The notes: a model not told the origin generated them from the letters alone. Shown: positions 16,958 to 26,286, numbered from the stretch's first letter. The stretch is 64,000 nucleotides of DNA from an uncultured Massilia sp. (GCA_913778765.1 CAJYXO010000094.1:1-64000); one strand, 5' to 3'. Numbers and translations: made by a program.

Positions 16958-17479
16958 TTGGATCGAGCAAGGATCGGGCGGCGCCTGGCCGCCCTGGCAA
17001 TCGGACTGGCCGCGGCCACGGCCTTCACCGTCCAGGCCGCACCGGCCTGGAAACTGGATGGCGAAGGCTTCGGCCCCCTCAGGATCGGCATGGATTACCG
17101 CGCCGCGCGGCGCGCCTCCGGCACGCGCATCAAGCCGACCCCGCCGCCGCAGGGCAATCCCCAATGCGACCAGATGCTGCTGCCCGGGCATCCCGGCGTA
17201 TCGCTGATGTTCGTCGACGGCGCCCTGCAGCGGATCGACATCTACCGCCCCGGCATCCGCACCACGCGCGGCATCGCGCCGGGCGACCCGCTGCGCAAGC
17301 TGCGCCGGGCCTATCCGCGCCTGATTGCGACGGACCACAAGTACGCGGCCGGCGAGCACTACCTGACCGCCGGCCCCGAGCACGATCGCGCGCTGCGCTT
17401 CGAGACCGACAAGGGCAAGGTCAAGCGCATCTACGGCGGGCGCTGGCAGGAAGTGCAGCTGGTCGAAGGCTGCTTCTAG
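16958..17479 (+). CDS. Secreted protein of unknown function, paralogue A
   Basis: About 173 residues. With the TTG start it has a clean signal peptide (basic MDRARIGRR, hydrophobic LAALAIGLAAATAFTV, cleavage after QAA). The mature part begins APAWKLDGEGFGPLRIGMDY. A single Cys in CDQMLLPGHPGV and a Cys next to the C-terminus (VEGCF) could form a disulfide. Other blocks are LMFVDGALQRIDIYRPGIRT and RALRFETDKGKVKRIYGGRW. The gene at 17960-18472 is clearly homologous along its whole length. I do not recognise a named domain. It is probably periplasmic. Confidence 0.82.
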   Translation: MDRARIGRRLAALAIGLAAATAFTVQAAPAWKLDGEGFGPLRIGMDYRAARRASGTRIKPTPPPQGNPQCDQMLLPGHPGVSLMFVDGALQRIDIYRPGIRTTRGIAPGDPLRKLRRAYPRLIATDHKYAAGEHYLTAGPEHDRALRFETDKGKVKRIYGGRWQEVQLVEGCF

Positions 17480-17485
17480 CCAGGC

Positions 17486-17881
17486 TCAGTTCTTCAGGTT
17501 GAGGAACAGGTTCGCCGCAAACGCCAGGATCCCGGCCGCGGCGACGATCTCGCCCAGCGCCAGCACCGGCGCCACTTCCATGCGGCCGAACAGCACCAGA
17601 CCGAGCGCCACCATCATCACCGGCAAGGCCAGGTTCAGCAGCCAGAAGTGCAGCCGCGCCAGGCGGCTGGCCCCCGCCCGCGGGAACACGCTGTAGGTCA
17701 GGCCTGCCAGCGCCATGGTGGTCCAGCCGAGCAGGTTGACGTGGGCGTGCACCGGGCGCAGCGTGAAATTCTGGCTGGCGCCCATGCCGATGCCGACGAT
17801 GAGGTAGACCACGGACAGCTTCAGCCAGACGATGCCGGCGCGCGAGAACTGCGGTGTGGTAGAGTTGATGGTGGTTTGCAT
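17486..17881 (-). CDS. Small four-helix membrane protein resembling haem-copper oxidase subunit I
   Basis: A 131-residue integral membrane protein with four predicted helices, near residues 15-35, 47-65, 76-98 and 104-124. The second segment is preceded by LRPVHAHVNLLGWTTMALAG. The HAHxNLxGW pattern resembles haem-ligand helices of cytochrome cbb3/NO-reductase-type subunit I, but the protein is far too short to be a full oxidase, which has about twelve helices. Similar short proteins are annotated as oxidase subunit I-like. It lies convergent with paralogue A (6-base gap) and divergent from paralogue B. The start ATG at 17881 gives MQTTINSTTPQFSRAG. Its function is unknown. Confidence 0.75.
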   Translation of the reverse strand: MQTTINSTTPQFSRAGIVWLKLSVVYLIVGIGMGASQNFTLRPVHAHVNLLGWTTMALAGLTYSVFPRAGASRLARLHFWLLNLALPVMMVALGLVLFGRMEVAPVLALGEIVAAAGILAFAANLFLNLKN

Positions 17882-17959
17882 GATGGCTTCCTGAACGATG
17901 ATGGGAGCATCGTAAAGGCGGCTGGCCGGCAGCGGCAGCCCCACGCATGGGGGGCTTGT

Positions 17960-18472
17960 ATGCACCGACAAAGAACGTGGCGCCGCGTCGCAACAGGCCT
18001 GGCGGCAGCCATGCTGGCCCAGGCGGCAGCGGCGGCGCCAGCCTGGCAACTCGGCCCGGAAGGCTACGGTCCGCTGAAATTCGGCATGTCCTTCGCGCAG
18101 GCGCGCAAGCTCGCCCCCAGCCTGGAAGCGACGCCTGACAATCTCCGGGCCAGCAGCGGCTGCGACCAGCTGGCGCTGCCCGGCCACCCGGGCGTGGCGC
18201 TGATGTTCGTCGACGGCAGCTTGGCGCGCATCGACCTGTTCCGCCCCGGCCCGCGCACCACGCGCGGCGTCCAGCCGGGCGACAGCGTGGAGCAGGCGAT
18301 GCGCGCCTATCCCGGCATGGTTGCCGAGCCGCGCGCCTACGAAGAAAACGAACGCTTCCTGACCGACCGCCGCAGCGACCGCGCGATCCGCTTCGAAACG
18401 GAACGCGGGCGTATTGAGAACATTTACGCCGGACGCTGGGCCCAGGTGCAATACATTGAAGGCTGCCTGTAA
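17960..18472 (+). CDS. Secreted protein of unknown function, paralogue B
   Basis: A 170-residue homologue of the protein at 16958-17479. The signal peptide is MHRQRTWRRVATGLAAAMLA with cleavage near AAAAA, then APAWQLGPEGYGPLKFGMSF. Conserved with paralogue A are GCDQLALPGHPGVALMFVDG, RIDLFRPGPRTTRG, RAIRFETERGRIENIYAGRW and the terminal IEGCL, so the two-cysteine arrangement is preserved. It is 78 bases from, and divergent to, the oxidase-like membrane gene. It converges with the Nramp-like gene with only seven bases between stops. No named domain is recognised. Confidence 0.82.
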   Translation: MHRQRTWRRVATGLAAAMLAQAAAAAPAWQLGPEGYGPLKFGMSFAQARKLAPSLEATPDNLRASSGCDQLALPGHPGVALMFVDGSLARIDLFRPGPRTTRGVQPGDSVEQAMRAYPGMVAEPRAYEENERFLTDRRSDRAIRFETERGRIENIYAGRWAQVQYIEGCL

Positions 18473-18479
18473 GAACGGC

Positions 18480-19766
18480 TCACATCGTCGCAAACATCGC
18501 CACCACCGCCACCAGCATGATCGCCACACCAGCCCAGCCGATCAGGGTGTGCCGGGTGGTCAGCGTGTAGTTGCCCATGATCTTGCGGTTATGCGCCAGC
18601 ATCATCATGACGGCCATGATCGGCACCGCGATCACGCCGTTGATCTGGGCCGACAGGACCAGCGCCGCGATCGGGTCGACCGGAGCGAAGTCGAGCAGCA
18701 CGCCGCCCAGCGTCGCCAGGGCGATGATGCCGTAGAACTCGCGCGCCTCGACCACTTTCAGATCGAGGCCGTTACGCCAGCGGAAGCTCTCGGTGACGGC
18801 ATATGCCGCCGACCCGGCCAGCACCGGCACCGCCAGCATGCCGGTGCCGATGATCCCCAGCGCGAACAGCACGAAGGCGAACTCGCCGGCCACCGGGCGC
18901 AGCGCCTCGGCGGCCTGCGCCGAGGACTGGATGTCGGTGATGCCGTGCCCGCCCAGCGTCACCGCCGTGGTGAGGATGATGAAGAAGGCCACCAGGTTCG
19001 AGAAGCCCATGCCGATCAAGGTATCCATCTTGATGCGCTTCATCTGCGCCTTGGCGTCCTTCGGGCGGGTGCGCAGCGCGCGCGTGCCGGCGTCGTTGCG
19101 GATCTCTTCGACTTCCTGCGAAGCCTGCCAGAAGAACAGGTAGGGCGAGATCGTGGTGCCGAACACGGCGACGATCAGGGCCACCGACTCTTTCGTGAAA
19201 CTGAAGTGCGGCCAGACGGTGCGCGCCACCACTTCGGTCCAGGGCATGTGCACGGCAAAGGCGGTGGCGACGTAGGCCAGCAGGCCCAGGGTCAGCCATT
19301 TCAGGTAGCGCACATAGGTGCTGTAGGGCAGGAACACCTGCAGCAGCAGGCACAGGATGCCGAAGCCCAGCGAATACATGTGCTGCGAGCCGGCGCCCGT
19401 CACCAGGCGCAGCGCCTCGCCCATGGCGGCGATGTCGGCGGCGATGTTGATCACGTTCGCCACCAGCAGCAGGGCGACGATCACGTACAGCAGCCAGGGC
19501 GAATAGGCGCGGCGGATGTTCGCGGCGAGGCCGCGCCCGGTGACGCGGCCGATGCGCGCCGACACCAGCTGGATGCCGACCATGAAGGGATAGGTCAGCA
19601 CCAGGGTCCACAGGGTATTGAAGCCGAACTGCGCGCCGGCCTGGGAATAGGTGGCGATGCCGGATGGGTCGTCGTCCGCCGCGCCGGTGATGAGGCCGGG
19701 GCCGAGGGATTTCAGGGTGGCGTTGTCGGTGAGACGGCGGAGGAGTTGGAACTTGGACTTCATCAT
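18480..19766 (-). CDS. Nramp-superfamily divalent metal transporter with atypical metal site
   Basis: A 428-residue polytopic membrane protein with about 11 helices. The N-terminus LKSLGPGLITGAADDDPSGI is the Nramp TM1 block. The canonical metal-binding DPGN is DPSG here (residues 33-36), so the conserved Asn is replaced by Gly. In TM6 the usual ATVMPH is TTISPY (residues 204-209), so the metal-binding Met is Ser and the proton-path His is Tyr. Canonical Nramp/MntH proteins import Mn2+ or Fe2+ with protons. The changes make this a divergent branch, possibly for another metal such as Mg2+. The family call is firm; the substrate is unknown. Confidence 0.85.
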   Translation of the reverse strand: MMKSKFQLLRRLTDNATLKSLGPGLITGAADDDPSGIATYSQAGAQFGFNTLWTLVLTYPFMVGIQLVSARIGRVTGRGLAANIRRAYSPWLLYVIVALLLVANVINIAADIAAMGEALRLVTGAGSQHMYSLGFGILCLLLQVFLPYSTYVRYLKWLTLGLLAYVATAFAVHMPWTEVVARTVWPHFSFTKESVALIVAVFGTTISPYLFFWQASQEVEEIRNDAGTRALRTRPKDAKAQMKRIKMDTLIGMGFSNLVAFFIILTTAVTLGGHGITDIQSSAQAAEALRPVAGEFAFVLFALGIIGTGMLAVPVLAGSAAYAVTESFRWRNGLDLKVVEAREFYGIIALATLGGVLLDFAPVDPIAALVLSAQINGVIAVPIMAVMMMLAHNRKIMGNYTLTTRHTLIGWAGVAIMLVAVVAMFATM

Positions 19767-19943
19767 CGGGCCTGCGCAAAATGAAAACGGGCGCGGCCAA
19801 CGATTCAGGAATGGTCAGCGCGCCGGACGGATTGGGGTTGTAGAGGGACTGTTCATGGTCGGCGCGGAGTGTAGCATGGCAGAAACGCTTGTGAGCGCCT
19901 CCGCCATGTAATAAAAGGTAAATAAGCCTGGCTTAAGGGAAAA

Positions 19944-21239
19944 TCAGGCGATGCGCGCGAAAACCCGTCGCGCCGCCTCCACGGTCTCTTCGATGACCGC
20001 GTCGTCGTGGGCGCTTGATACGAAGCCGGCCTCGAACATCGCCGGCGCGAAGTACACGCCCTCAATCAGCATGCCGTGGAAGAAGCGATTGAAGCGCTCC
20101 TTGTCGCCGGCCATCATCTGGCCGTAGCTGGACGGGACGTGGGTCGAGAAATACATGCCGAACATGCCGCCGACCGCATCGCCGCAGAAGTCCACGCCGG
20201 CCTCTTTCGCCGCTGCGCCGAGGCCGTCGACCAGCTTCGCGGTCTGCGCGGACAGCTTGTCGTAGAAGCCCGGCTCCTGCACCAGCTTCAGGGTGGTCAT
20301 GCCGGCGGCCACCGCCACCGGGTTGCCGGACAGGGTGCCGGCCTGGTAGACCGGGCCGATCGGCGCCATCTTTTCCATCAGGTCGGCGCGGCCGCCGAAG
20401 GCCGCCACCGGCAGGCCGCCGCCGATCACCTTGCCCAGCGCGGTCAGGTCCGGCGTGATGCCGTACAGTTCCTGGGCGCCGCCGAGGCCGACGCGGAAGC
20501 CGGACATGACTTCGTCGAAGATCAGGACCGCGCCGTACTCGGTGCACAGCTCGCGCATGCGGCGCAGGAAGTCCGGCGTCGCGCGGATCAGGTTCATGTT
20601 GCCGGCCACGGCTTCGACGATCACGCAGGCGATGGTGTCGCCCATCGATTCGAAGGCGTCTTCCAGCTGCGGGATGTTGTTGTAGTCGAGGACCAGGGTG
20701 TGCTTGACGAAGTCTTCCGGCACGCCCGCCGAGGTCGGGTTGCCGAAGGTGAGCAGGCCGGAGCCGGCCTTCACCAGCAGCGAATCGGCGTGGCCGTGGT
20801 AGCAGCCCTCGAACTTGACGATCTTGTCGCGGCCGGTGGCGCCGCGCGCCAGGCGCAGCGCGCTCATGGTCGCTTCGGTGCCGCTCGAGACCAGGCGCAC
20901 CTGCTCGATCGACGGCACCAGGCGGCAGATCTCTTCGGCGATCTCGATCTCGCCTTCGGTCGGGGCGCCGAAGGACAGGCCGCGCGCGGCCGCATCCTGC
21001 ACCGCCTTGATCACCTTCGGATGAGCGTGGCCGACGATGGCCGGGCCCCAGGAGCCGATGTAGTCGATGTAGCGCTTGCCGTCCGCGTCCCAGAACCAAG
21101 GGCCTTCGGCGCGGGTGATGAAGCGCGGCGTGCCGCCGACCGAACGGAAGGCGCGCACCGGCGAGTTCACGCCTCCCGGGGTGGTCAGCTGGGCGCGCGC
21201 GAACAGGGTATCGTTTTTCGAGGTGGATTCAGTGGTCAT
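19944..21239 (-). CDS. hemL: Glutamate-1-semialdehyde 2,1-aminomutase
   Basis: A 431-residue PLP enzyme converting glutamate-1-semialdehyde to 5-aminolevulinate in the C5 haem pathway. It begins [20 protein letters not shown] followed by [20 protein letters not shown], the family signature. PLP-site blocks are [40 protein letters not shown] and [20 protein letters not shown], the last with the PLP lysine. Its start overlaps the thiD stop by four bases. The 177-bp gap to the Nramp-like gene shows no strong terminator. Confidence 0.96.
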   Translation of the reverse strand: MTTESTSKNDTLFARAQLTTPGGVNSPVRAFRSVGGTPRFITRAEGPWFWDADGKRYIDYIGSWGPAIVGHAHPKVIKAVQDAAARGLSFGAPTEGEIEIAEEICRLVPSIEQVRLVSSGTEATMSALRLARGATGRDKIVKFEGCYHGHADSLLVKAGSGLLTFGNPTSAGVPEDFVKHTLVLDYNNIPQLEDAFESMGDTIACVIVEAVAGNMNLIRATPDFLRRMRELCTEYGAVLIFDEVMSGFRVGLGGAQELYGITPDLTALGKVIGGGLPVAAFGGRADLMEKMAPIGPVYQAGTLSGNPVAVAAGMTTLKLVQEPGFYDKLSAQTAKLVDGLGAAAKEAGVDFCGDAVGGMFGMYFSTHVPSSYGQMMAGDKERFNRFFHGMLIEGVYFAPAMFEAGFVSSAHDDAVIEETVEAARRVFARIA

Positions 21240-22093
21240 GGTTGCTCTTCTTGCTGGTCGTCCGAAGGGGTGGGCGGGCAGGGCGCCGCGATCCGGTACA
21301 GTTTGTTGGGAATCAGCCGGCCCATGCCGAAACGGCAGGCGTTCTGCAGCGCGCCGGCGGTGTAGTCCTGGGCGTAGGTCAGGGCGTCGATCACGTCCAG
21401 TCCCTGCGCCATGCGCGCCGCCAGCGCGGCGGACAGGGTGGTGCCGGCGCCGAGGAAGGGACCGGGCAGGTGCTGGGGCCAGGACAGGCTGACGGCCAGG
21501 CCGTCGGCATCGTACAGGTTGTCGGCGCGGACGCCGTCGCCGCCGCCGATGCCGGTAACCAGCACGTTGCCGCAGCCGAAGGCGGTCAACTCGGCGGCGT
21601 CCTCGGCGACGGTGGCGATCGAACCCGGGTCGCGCCAGCAGTCGGCGAAGCGCGCCAGTTCGGGCTGCGACATCATCAGCACGCGCGCCTGCGGCACCAG
21701 CAACTGGTGGATCAGGGTCAGCATGTCGTCGTCGCGCACCCCGCAGTCGGGCAGGCTCGATGTGAACGGGTCGAGGATCAGCGGCACCTGGGCGTAGTCG
21801 GAGACGATCTCGGCGATCGCCGCGATCTGCTCCAGGCCGGCCATGGCGCCGACCTTGATCGCGGCGATCGGCATGTCCTCGAGCAGCATGCGGGCCTGTT
21901 CGACCACGCTGGTCGATTCGACCGGCTGGATGTGATCGACGCGCGCCGAATCGGCCACCAGCAGTCCGGTCACCACCGACAGGCCATGGCAGCCATGCAT
22001 GGCAAAAACGGCCACGTCGGACTGGATGCCCAGCGCGCCGACCGGATCGGCGGGCCCGAAGGTAAGGATGAGTGGAGACGGTTGGTTTTGCAC
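21236..22093 (-). CDS. thiD: Hydroxymethylpyrimidine/phosphomethylpyrimidine kinase
   Basis: A 285-residue ribokinase-fold protein of the ThiD type, which phosphorylates HMP and HMP-P in thiamine synthesis. Seen are [57 protein letters not shown] and the ATP-site [20 protein letters not shown]. In ThiD the last block usually reads GTGCTLSAA, so GAGTTLSAA is a mild variant. It is upstream of and coupled to hemL. No TPP riboswitch was recognised in the 125-bp gap before its start. Its coupling to haem rather than thiamine genes is common in betaproteobacteria. Confidence 0.88.
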   Translation of the reverse strand: MQNQPSPLILTFGPADPVGALGIQSDVAVFAMHGCHGLSVVTGLLVADSARVDHIQPVESTSVVEQARMLLEDMPIAAIKVGAMAGLEQIAAIAEIVSDYAQVPLILDPFTSSLPDCGVRDDDMLTLIHQLLVPQARVLMMSQPELARFADCWRDPGSIATVAEDAAELTAFGCGNVLVTGIGGGDGVRADNLYDADGLAVSLSWPQHLPGPFLGAGTTLSAALAARMAQGLDVIDALTYAQDYTAGALQNACRFGMGRLIPNKLYRIAAPCPPTPSDDQQEEQP

Positions 22094-22218
22094 AGCCAGT
22101 AGATTAAGATACCTGACCTTACATTTTACTTGATGGGAGCGTCCATGACCTACTGCGCGTCGCAGGCGACGGTCATCAACGCTCCCGATACTGCAACACT
22201 GATCTAAAGGATTTTGAC

Positions 22219-22404
22219 GTGAGCAATGAAACGCAGGTGTACCAGACCTGGATGTGTTTGATTTGTGGCTGGGTCTACGACGAAGCCGCCGGATCGCCGG
22301 AAGACGGCATCGCGCCCGGGACCCGCTGGGCCGACGTGCCGATGAACTGGACCTGTCCGGAATGTGGCGCCCGCAAGGACGATTTCGAAATGACGGCGAT
22401 CTGA
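22219..22404 (+). CDS. Rubredoxin
   Basis: A 61-residue iron protein with the two CxxC pairs of a classical Fe(Cys)4 rubredoxin: MCLICGWVYDEAAGSPEDG and NWTCPECGARKDDFEM. Rubredoxins transfer single electrons, in many aerobes to alkane hydroxylases or in oxidative-stress pathways; no partner enzyme is adjacent. It is divergent from thiD and lies 176 bases upstream of pilG. The same rubredoxin-pilG order is seen in other betaproteobacteria. The start is GTG at 22219 (GTGAGCAATGAAACG). Confidence 0.93.
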   Translation: MSNETQVYQTWMCLICGWVYDEAAGSPEDGIAPGTRWADVPMNWTCPECGARKDDFEMTAI

Positions 22405-22580
22405 CTTGTCGTTTTAATCAGCAAAATCCAGGTATTTTCCGCCCGGAAGATGCCTTCTTGCCAAGCTTCTTGTCCGATCGTTAAGGCTTTGGTGTTGGGC
22501 TAGTTGACGTATAGCAACACTTCATGCACAAGCGGCGCGCCCTATGCTATCGTGCCGGTTCATGCTTGAGTGAAACGATT

Positions 22581-22970
22581 ATGACGACCGAACCGACAGG
22601 CCTGAAGATCATGGTGATCGACGACAGCAGCACGATCCGCCGCTCCGCCGAAATCTTCCTGACCCAGGCCGGGTACCAGGTGGTGCTCGCGGAGGACGGC
22701 TTCGACGCGCTGGCCAAGATCAACGACCACCAGCCGGCGCTGGTGTTCTGCGACATCCTGATGCCGCGCCTGGACGGCTACCAGACCTGCGCCCTGATCA
22801 AGAAGAGCGCGAAGTTCCACGCGACGCCGGTGGTCATGTTGTCCTCCAAGGACGGCCTGTTCGACCGCGCGCGCGGCGCGATGGTCGGCTCGATCGCTTA
22901 CCTCACCAAACCGTTTTCCAAAGACAGCCTGCTGGCGGCCGTGCGTGACCACACGGCGCCGGCGGCATGA
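22581..22970 (+). CDS. pilG: Twitching-motility response regulator PilG
   Basis: A 129-residue single-domain CheY-like receiver. The acidic pocket is KIMVIDDSSTIRRSAEIFL, the phospho-acceptor Asp is in LVFCDILMPRLDGYQT near residue 58, and the Thr/Ser and Lys positions are in VVMLSSKDG and AYLTKPFSKDSL. There is no output domain. In Pseudomonas, PilG is a target of the ChpA kinase and promotes pilus extension and cAMP signalling. The start at 22581 gives MTTEPTGLKIMVIDDSS; the frame stays open further upstream but without conservation. It is the first gene of the Pil-Chp operon. Confidence 0.92.
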   Translation: MTTEPTGLKIMVIDDSSTIRRSAEIFLTQAGYQVVLAEDGFDALAKINDHQPALVFCDILMPRLDGYQTCALIKKSAKFHATPVVMLSSKDGLFDRARGAMVGSIAYLTKPFSKDSLLAAVRDHTAPAA

Positions 22971-22977
22971 ACCATCC

Positions 22978-22981
22978 GGAG
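22978..22981 (+). promoter_or_regulatory. Shine-Dalgarno deciding the pilH start
   Basis: GGAG ends six bases before a GTG at 22988. This favours GTG 22988 over the in-frame ATG 22967, which overlaps the pilG stop and has no comparable ribosome site. The shorter protein then begins MAIQKILIVDDSPTERYYL, the normal PilH N-terminus. Confidence 0.55.
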
Positions 22982-22987
22982 CCCATC

Positions 22988-23356
22988 GTGGCCATACAAA
23001 AGATCCTGATCGTCGACGATTCCCCGACCGAACGCTACTACCTGACCGACATCCTGGTGCGCAACGGCTTCACCGTGACCACCGCCGAGAACGGCGAGGA
23101 AGCGCTGGCCAAGATCCGCGCCGACCGTCCGCAGCTGATCCTGATGGACGTCGTCATGCCGGGCGCGAACGGCTTCCAGATCACGCGGTCGATCACGCGC
23201 GACCCCGAGCTGTCCTCGGTGCCGATCATCATCTGCAGCAGCAAGAACCAGGAAACCGACCGTATCTGGGGCATGCGCCAGGGCGCGAAGGATTACTTTG
23301 TCAAGCCGGTCGACGCCCAGGCGCTGCTGGCCCGCATCGCCGCCCTCGGCGAATAA
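22988..23356 (+). CDS. pilH: Twitching-motility response regulator PilH
   Basis: A 122-residue CheY-like receiver, the usual PilH length. ILIVDDSPTERYYLTDIL gives the acidic pair, LILMDVVMPGANGFQITR the phospho-acceptor Asp near residue 52, and VPIIICSSKNQETDR with YFVKPVDAQALL the switch Ser/Thr and Lys. PilH of Pseudomonas acts on pilus retraction or as a phosphate sink for the ChpA pathway. The gene lies between pilG and pilI, with three bases to pilI. An upstream ATG at 22967 would add seven residues. Confidence 0.92.
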   Translation: MAIQKILIVDDSPTERYYLTDILVRNGFTVTTAENGEEALAKIRADRPQLILMDVVMPGANGFQITRSITRDPELSSVPIIICSSKNQETDRIWGMRQGAKDYFVKPVDAQALLARIAALGE

Positions 23357-23359
23357 GCC

Positions 23360-23869
23360 ATGACGACCCAGGACCAGGCCAGCGCGCGCCGCACCCGCCT
23401 GCGGCAGTACCAGGAAGAGCTGCTCGAGCGCATGCAGGCCGCGCGCACCAGCAGCGGCGCCCGCACGCACCAGCTGGGCGTCGAAATCGGCGGCGAGCGC
23501 TACCTGCTCGACCTGCTCGAAGCCGGCGAGATCGTGCCGGTGCCGGCGCTGACCGGCGTGCCGCTGACCCAGCCCTGGTACCTCGGCCTGGCCAACATCC
23601 GCGGCAGCCTGGTCGGCGTGGTCGACCTGGCCCGCTTTTTCGGTAAACAAGATAGTGCGGCCGCCGGCCCGGCGGCCCGCCTGGTCACTTTTTCGCCGAG
23701 CCTCGGTCTGCCCTGCGGCTTCCTGGCGGCGCGCGTGCACGGCCTGCGCCAGGCCGCCGACATGACCCCGCAAGACGGCCGCCTGGTCGACGCCGACGGC
23801 CAGGCCTGGACGCCGCTGGCGCTTGGCGCGCTGGCGCAGGACGAGCGCTTCCTGCAGGTCGGCCTCTAA
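23360..23869 (+). CDS. pilI: CheW-like adaptor PilI
   Basis: A 169-residue protein with a CheW-like domain. LGVEIGGERYLLDLLEAGEI, WYLGLANIRGSLVGVVDLARFF (the conserved NIRG-ALPV-DLA region of CheW) and a C-terminal LALGALAQDERFLQV are visible. It would couple the PilJ receptor to the ChpA kinase, as CheW does in flagellar chemotaxis. The first 30 residues are a charged helix. It is three bases after pilH and 35 bases before pilJ. Confidence 0.9.
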   Translation: MTTQDQASARRTRLRQYQEELLERMQAARTSSGARTHQLGVEIGGERYLLDLLEAGEIVPVPALTGVPLTQPWYLGLANIRGSLVGVVDLARFFGKQDSAAAGPAARLVTFSPSLGLPCGFLAARVHGLRQAADMTPQDGRLVDADGQAWTPLALGALAQDERFLQVGL

Positions 23870-23904
23870 TCAAATAACACAACAGGTTCAGGACTGGAGC
23901 TGGA

Positions 23905-26277
23905 ATGGGATTCGCATCTAAACTCTCGGTGAATTTTCTCCCCAAGGACAAGGACGACGGCGCCACCGTGCTGGCCTCGCCCGACACCCAGTTCGGCGTC
24001 GGCTTGATGTCGGCCGCAGTTGTCGCTGCGACGGGGTTGGCGCCAGCGGAAGCGCCGGCAATCGAGCCCGCCGCGGTGCCGGGCTCCGCCGACGATGCCG
24101 CCGAGCGCCTCGGCAACCTGGCCGGCCGCAAGCAGCGCGCCGCCGCGGCAGCCGCTGCATCGGCGACCGGCGCCGACGAGGACCTGCGCCTGCCGCTGAT
24201 CGGCCACTTGTCGCTGCCGCGCCAGCTGCGCATCCTGCTGGGCGCGTTCGCGGTCGGCATCCTGGTCACCATCATCGCGCTGTGGCGCAATGCCGGCAGC
24301 GGCGCCATCGCCTCCAGCCAGACCCAGATCGCCAGCGAAGCCCTGATGCACTCGCAGCGCGTCGGCAAGGCCGCGCCGAACGCGATGCAGGGCAATCCCG
24401 ACGCTTTCGCCCAGCTGCAGGACAGCCGCATCACGCTGGGCCACGACCTCGGCCTGCTGGCCCGCGGCGGCGTCTTCAACACCAACGACATTCCGGCCGC
24501 CGCCGGCGATACCGCGCGCCAGCTCGCCAAGGTGAGCGCCAAATGGAAGGTGTCGGACGCCGCCGCCGCCAGCATCCTCAAGATGAAGCCCGAGCTAATC
24601 GGCTTCGACAAGAGCCTGAAGCAGCTCGACATCCTGTCGCCGGAAATGCTGGCGCTGACGGAAGAGATCCTCACGCAGCGCACCGCCAGCGGCGGCAGCG
24701 CGCGCGAACTGGCGGCGCTCGGCCGCCTGATGATGCTGACCCAGCGCCTGTCGCGCAGCGCCAGCGAATTCCTGACCTCGGGCGGCATCACCCCGGAAAC
24801 CGCGTTCCAGATGGGCCGCGATACCGCCACCTTTCGCGCCACCGTCGACGGCCTGCTGAACGGGAACGCCCAGCTCGGCCTGGCGCCGCTGCGCGAAGAC
24901 TACCTGCGCGCCAAGCTGGAAGAAGTGCAGGGCAAATTCGAGGTATGCCAGAAGGTCGTGGCCTCGTTCCTGAACAACCTGTCCGACCTGACCGCCGCCA
25001 AGGCCGCCGAACAGACCATCTTCCGCGACAACGAAGAGCTGCGTTCGCAACTGTCGGCGCTGCAGAGCGATTTCCGCAGCGGCGAAGGCAACAAGGGTCC
25101 GTGGTTCTGGCTGCTCGTGACGGCCTCGATCTTCACGCTGGCGATGGCCGGCAGTATCTCGCGCGTGATGCTGCAGGACTCGCGCAACCGCACCCGCGGC
25201 GCCGACGCGCGCCGCCAGGAAGCGGAAGCGATGCGCCTGCTGGCCCAGGCCAAGGAAGAGGAAGCCAAGGCCACCAACGACCAGAACCAGGCGGCAATCC
25301 TGCGCCTGATGAACGAACTGCAGGAAGTGGCGGACGGCGACCTGACCGTCTACGCCACCGTGTCCGAGGACATCACCGGCGCGATCGCCGACTCGGTCAA
25401 CTACACGGTCGAGGAACTGCGCGGCCTGGTGGTGCGCGTCATCGACACCGCCGGCAAGGTGACCCAGGCGTCGGATACGGCGCAGAAGATTTCGAGCGAC
25501 CTGCTGGTCGCGGCCGGCCAGCAGGCCCGCGAGATCCAGGACACCTCCAGCACCATGCTGCGCATGGCGGGCGAGATCACGGACGTATCGCAGTCGGCCA
25601 ACGAATCGGCCGAGGTGGCGCGCCAGTCCGTCGCCGCGGCGGAACAGGGCGCGACCGCCGTGCAGAACGCGATCAAGGGCATGGGCGAGATCCGCGAGCA
25701 GATCCAGGAAACCTCGAAGCGCATCAAGCGCCTGGGCGAATCCTCGCAGGAGATCGGCGAGATCACCGAACTGATCTCCGACATTACCGAGCAGACCAAC
25801 GTGCTGGCGCTGAACGCGGCGATCCAGGCCGCATCGGCCGGCGAGGCGGGCCGCGGCTTCTCGGTGGTGGCCGAAGAGGTGCAGCGCCTGGCCGAACGCT
25901 CGGGTTCCGCGGCCAAGCAGATCGGCGCGCTGGTGCGCACCATCCAGACCGATACCCACGACGCCGTCGCCGCCATGGAAAAGTCGACCCAGGGTGTGGT
26001 CGAGGGTGCGCGCCTGTCCGACGCCGCCGGCGCCGCGCTGGCCGACATCTCGCGCGTGTCGAACCGCCTGGCCGAGCTGATCCAGGATATTTCGACCGCG
26101 ACCGGCATGCAGGCGACGTCCGCGAACGGGGTGGCGCACAATATGCAGCATATCCTGGCGATCACCGGACAGGCGCAGGACGGCACGCAGCAGACTGCGT
26201 ACTCGGTCCGCGAACTGGCCATGCTGGCCCAGGAGCTGAAAAACTCGGTGTCGCGCTTCCGCGTCTCCGCCGCTTAA
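23905..26277 (+). CDS. pilJ: Pilus methyl-accepting chemotaxis protein PilJ
   Basis: A 790-residue receptor. Two membrane helices, near residues 108-127 and 398-422, enclose a periplasmic sensor domain with paired helical repeats. The cytoplasmic half has a HAMP-like segment and the MCP signalling domain, whose hairpin tip reads [20 protein letters not shown] followed by [18 protein letters not shown]. Unlike Pseudomonas PilJ, about 105 mostly low-complexity Ala-rich residues precede the first helix. PilJ senses pilus-related signals and feeds ChpA. The start at 23905 has GGAGCTGGA upstream; a later start before the first helix cannot be excluded. Confidence 0.92.
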   Translation: MGFASKLSVNFLPKDKDDGATVLASPDTQFGVGLMSAAVVAATGLAPAEAPAIEPAAVPGSADDAAERLGNLAGRKQRAAAAAAASATGADEDLRLPLIGHLSLPRQLRILLGAFAVGILVTIIALWRNAGSGAIASSQTQIASEALMHSQRVGKAAPNAMQGNPDAFAQLQDSRITLGHDLGLLARGGVFNTNDIPAAAGDTARQLAKVSAKWKVSDAAAASILKMKPELIGFDKSLKQLDILSPEMLALTEEILTQRTASGGSARELAALGRLMMLTQRLSRSASEFLTSGGITPETAFQMGRDTATFRATVDGLLNGNAQLGLAPLREDYLRAKLEEVQGKFEVCQKVVASFLNNLSDLTAAKAAEQTIFRDNEELRSQLSALQSDFRSGEGNKGPWFWLLVTASIFTLAMAGSISRVMLQDSRNRTRGADARRQEAEAMRLLAQAKEEEAKATNDQNQAAILRLMNELQEVADGDLTVYATVSEDITGAIADSVNYTVEELRGLVVRVIDTAGKVTQASDTAQKISSDLLVAAGQQAREIQDTSSTMLRMAGEITDVSQSANESAEVARQSVAAAEQGATAVQNAIKGMGEIREQIQETSKRIKRLGESSQEIGEITELISDITEQTNVLALNAAIQAASAGEAGRGFSVVAEEVQRLAERSGSAAKQIGALVRTIQTDTHDAVAAMEKSTQGVVEGARLSDAAGAALADISRVSNRLAELIQDISTATGMQATSANGVAHNMQHILAITGQAQDGTQQTAYSVRELAMLAQELKNSVSRFRVSAA

Positions 26278-26286
26278 GAACAATCC

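Noticed and set aside
19767-19943. Riboswitch or metal-responsive leader before the Nramp-like gene
   Set aside because: Only a small palindrome (AAGCCTGGCTT) is visible; no recognisable riboswitch core.
22405-22580. Promoter upstream of pilG (TTGACG at 22504, TATGCT near 22542)
   Set aside because: The two boxes are not at workable spacing; an alternative TTCATG/TATGCT pair is too weak to list.
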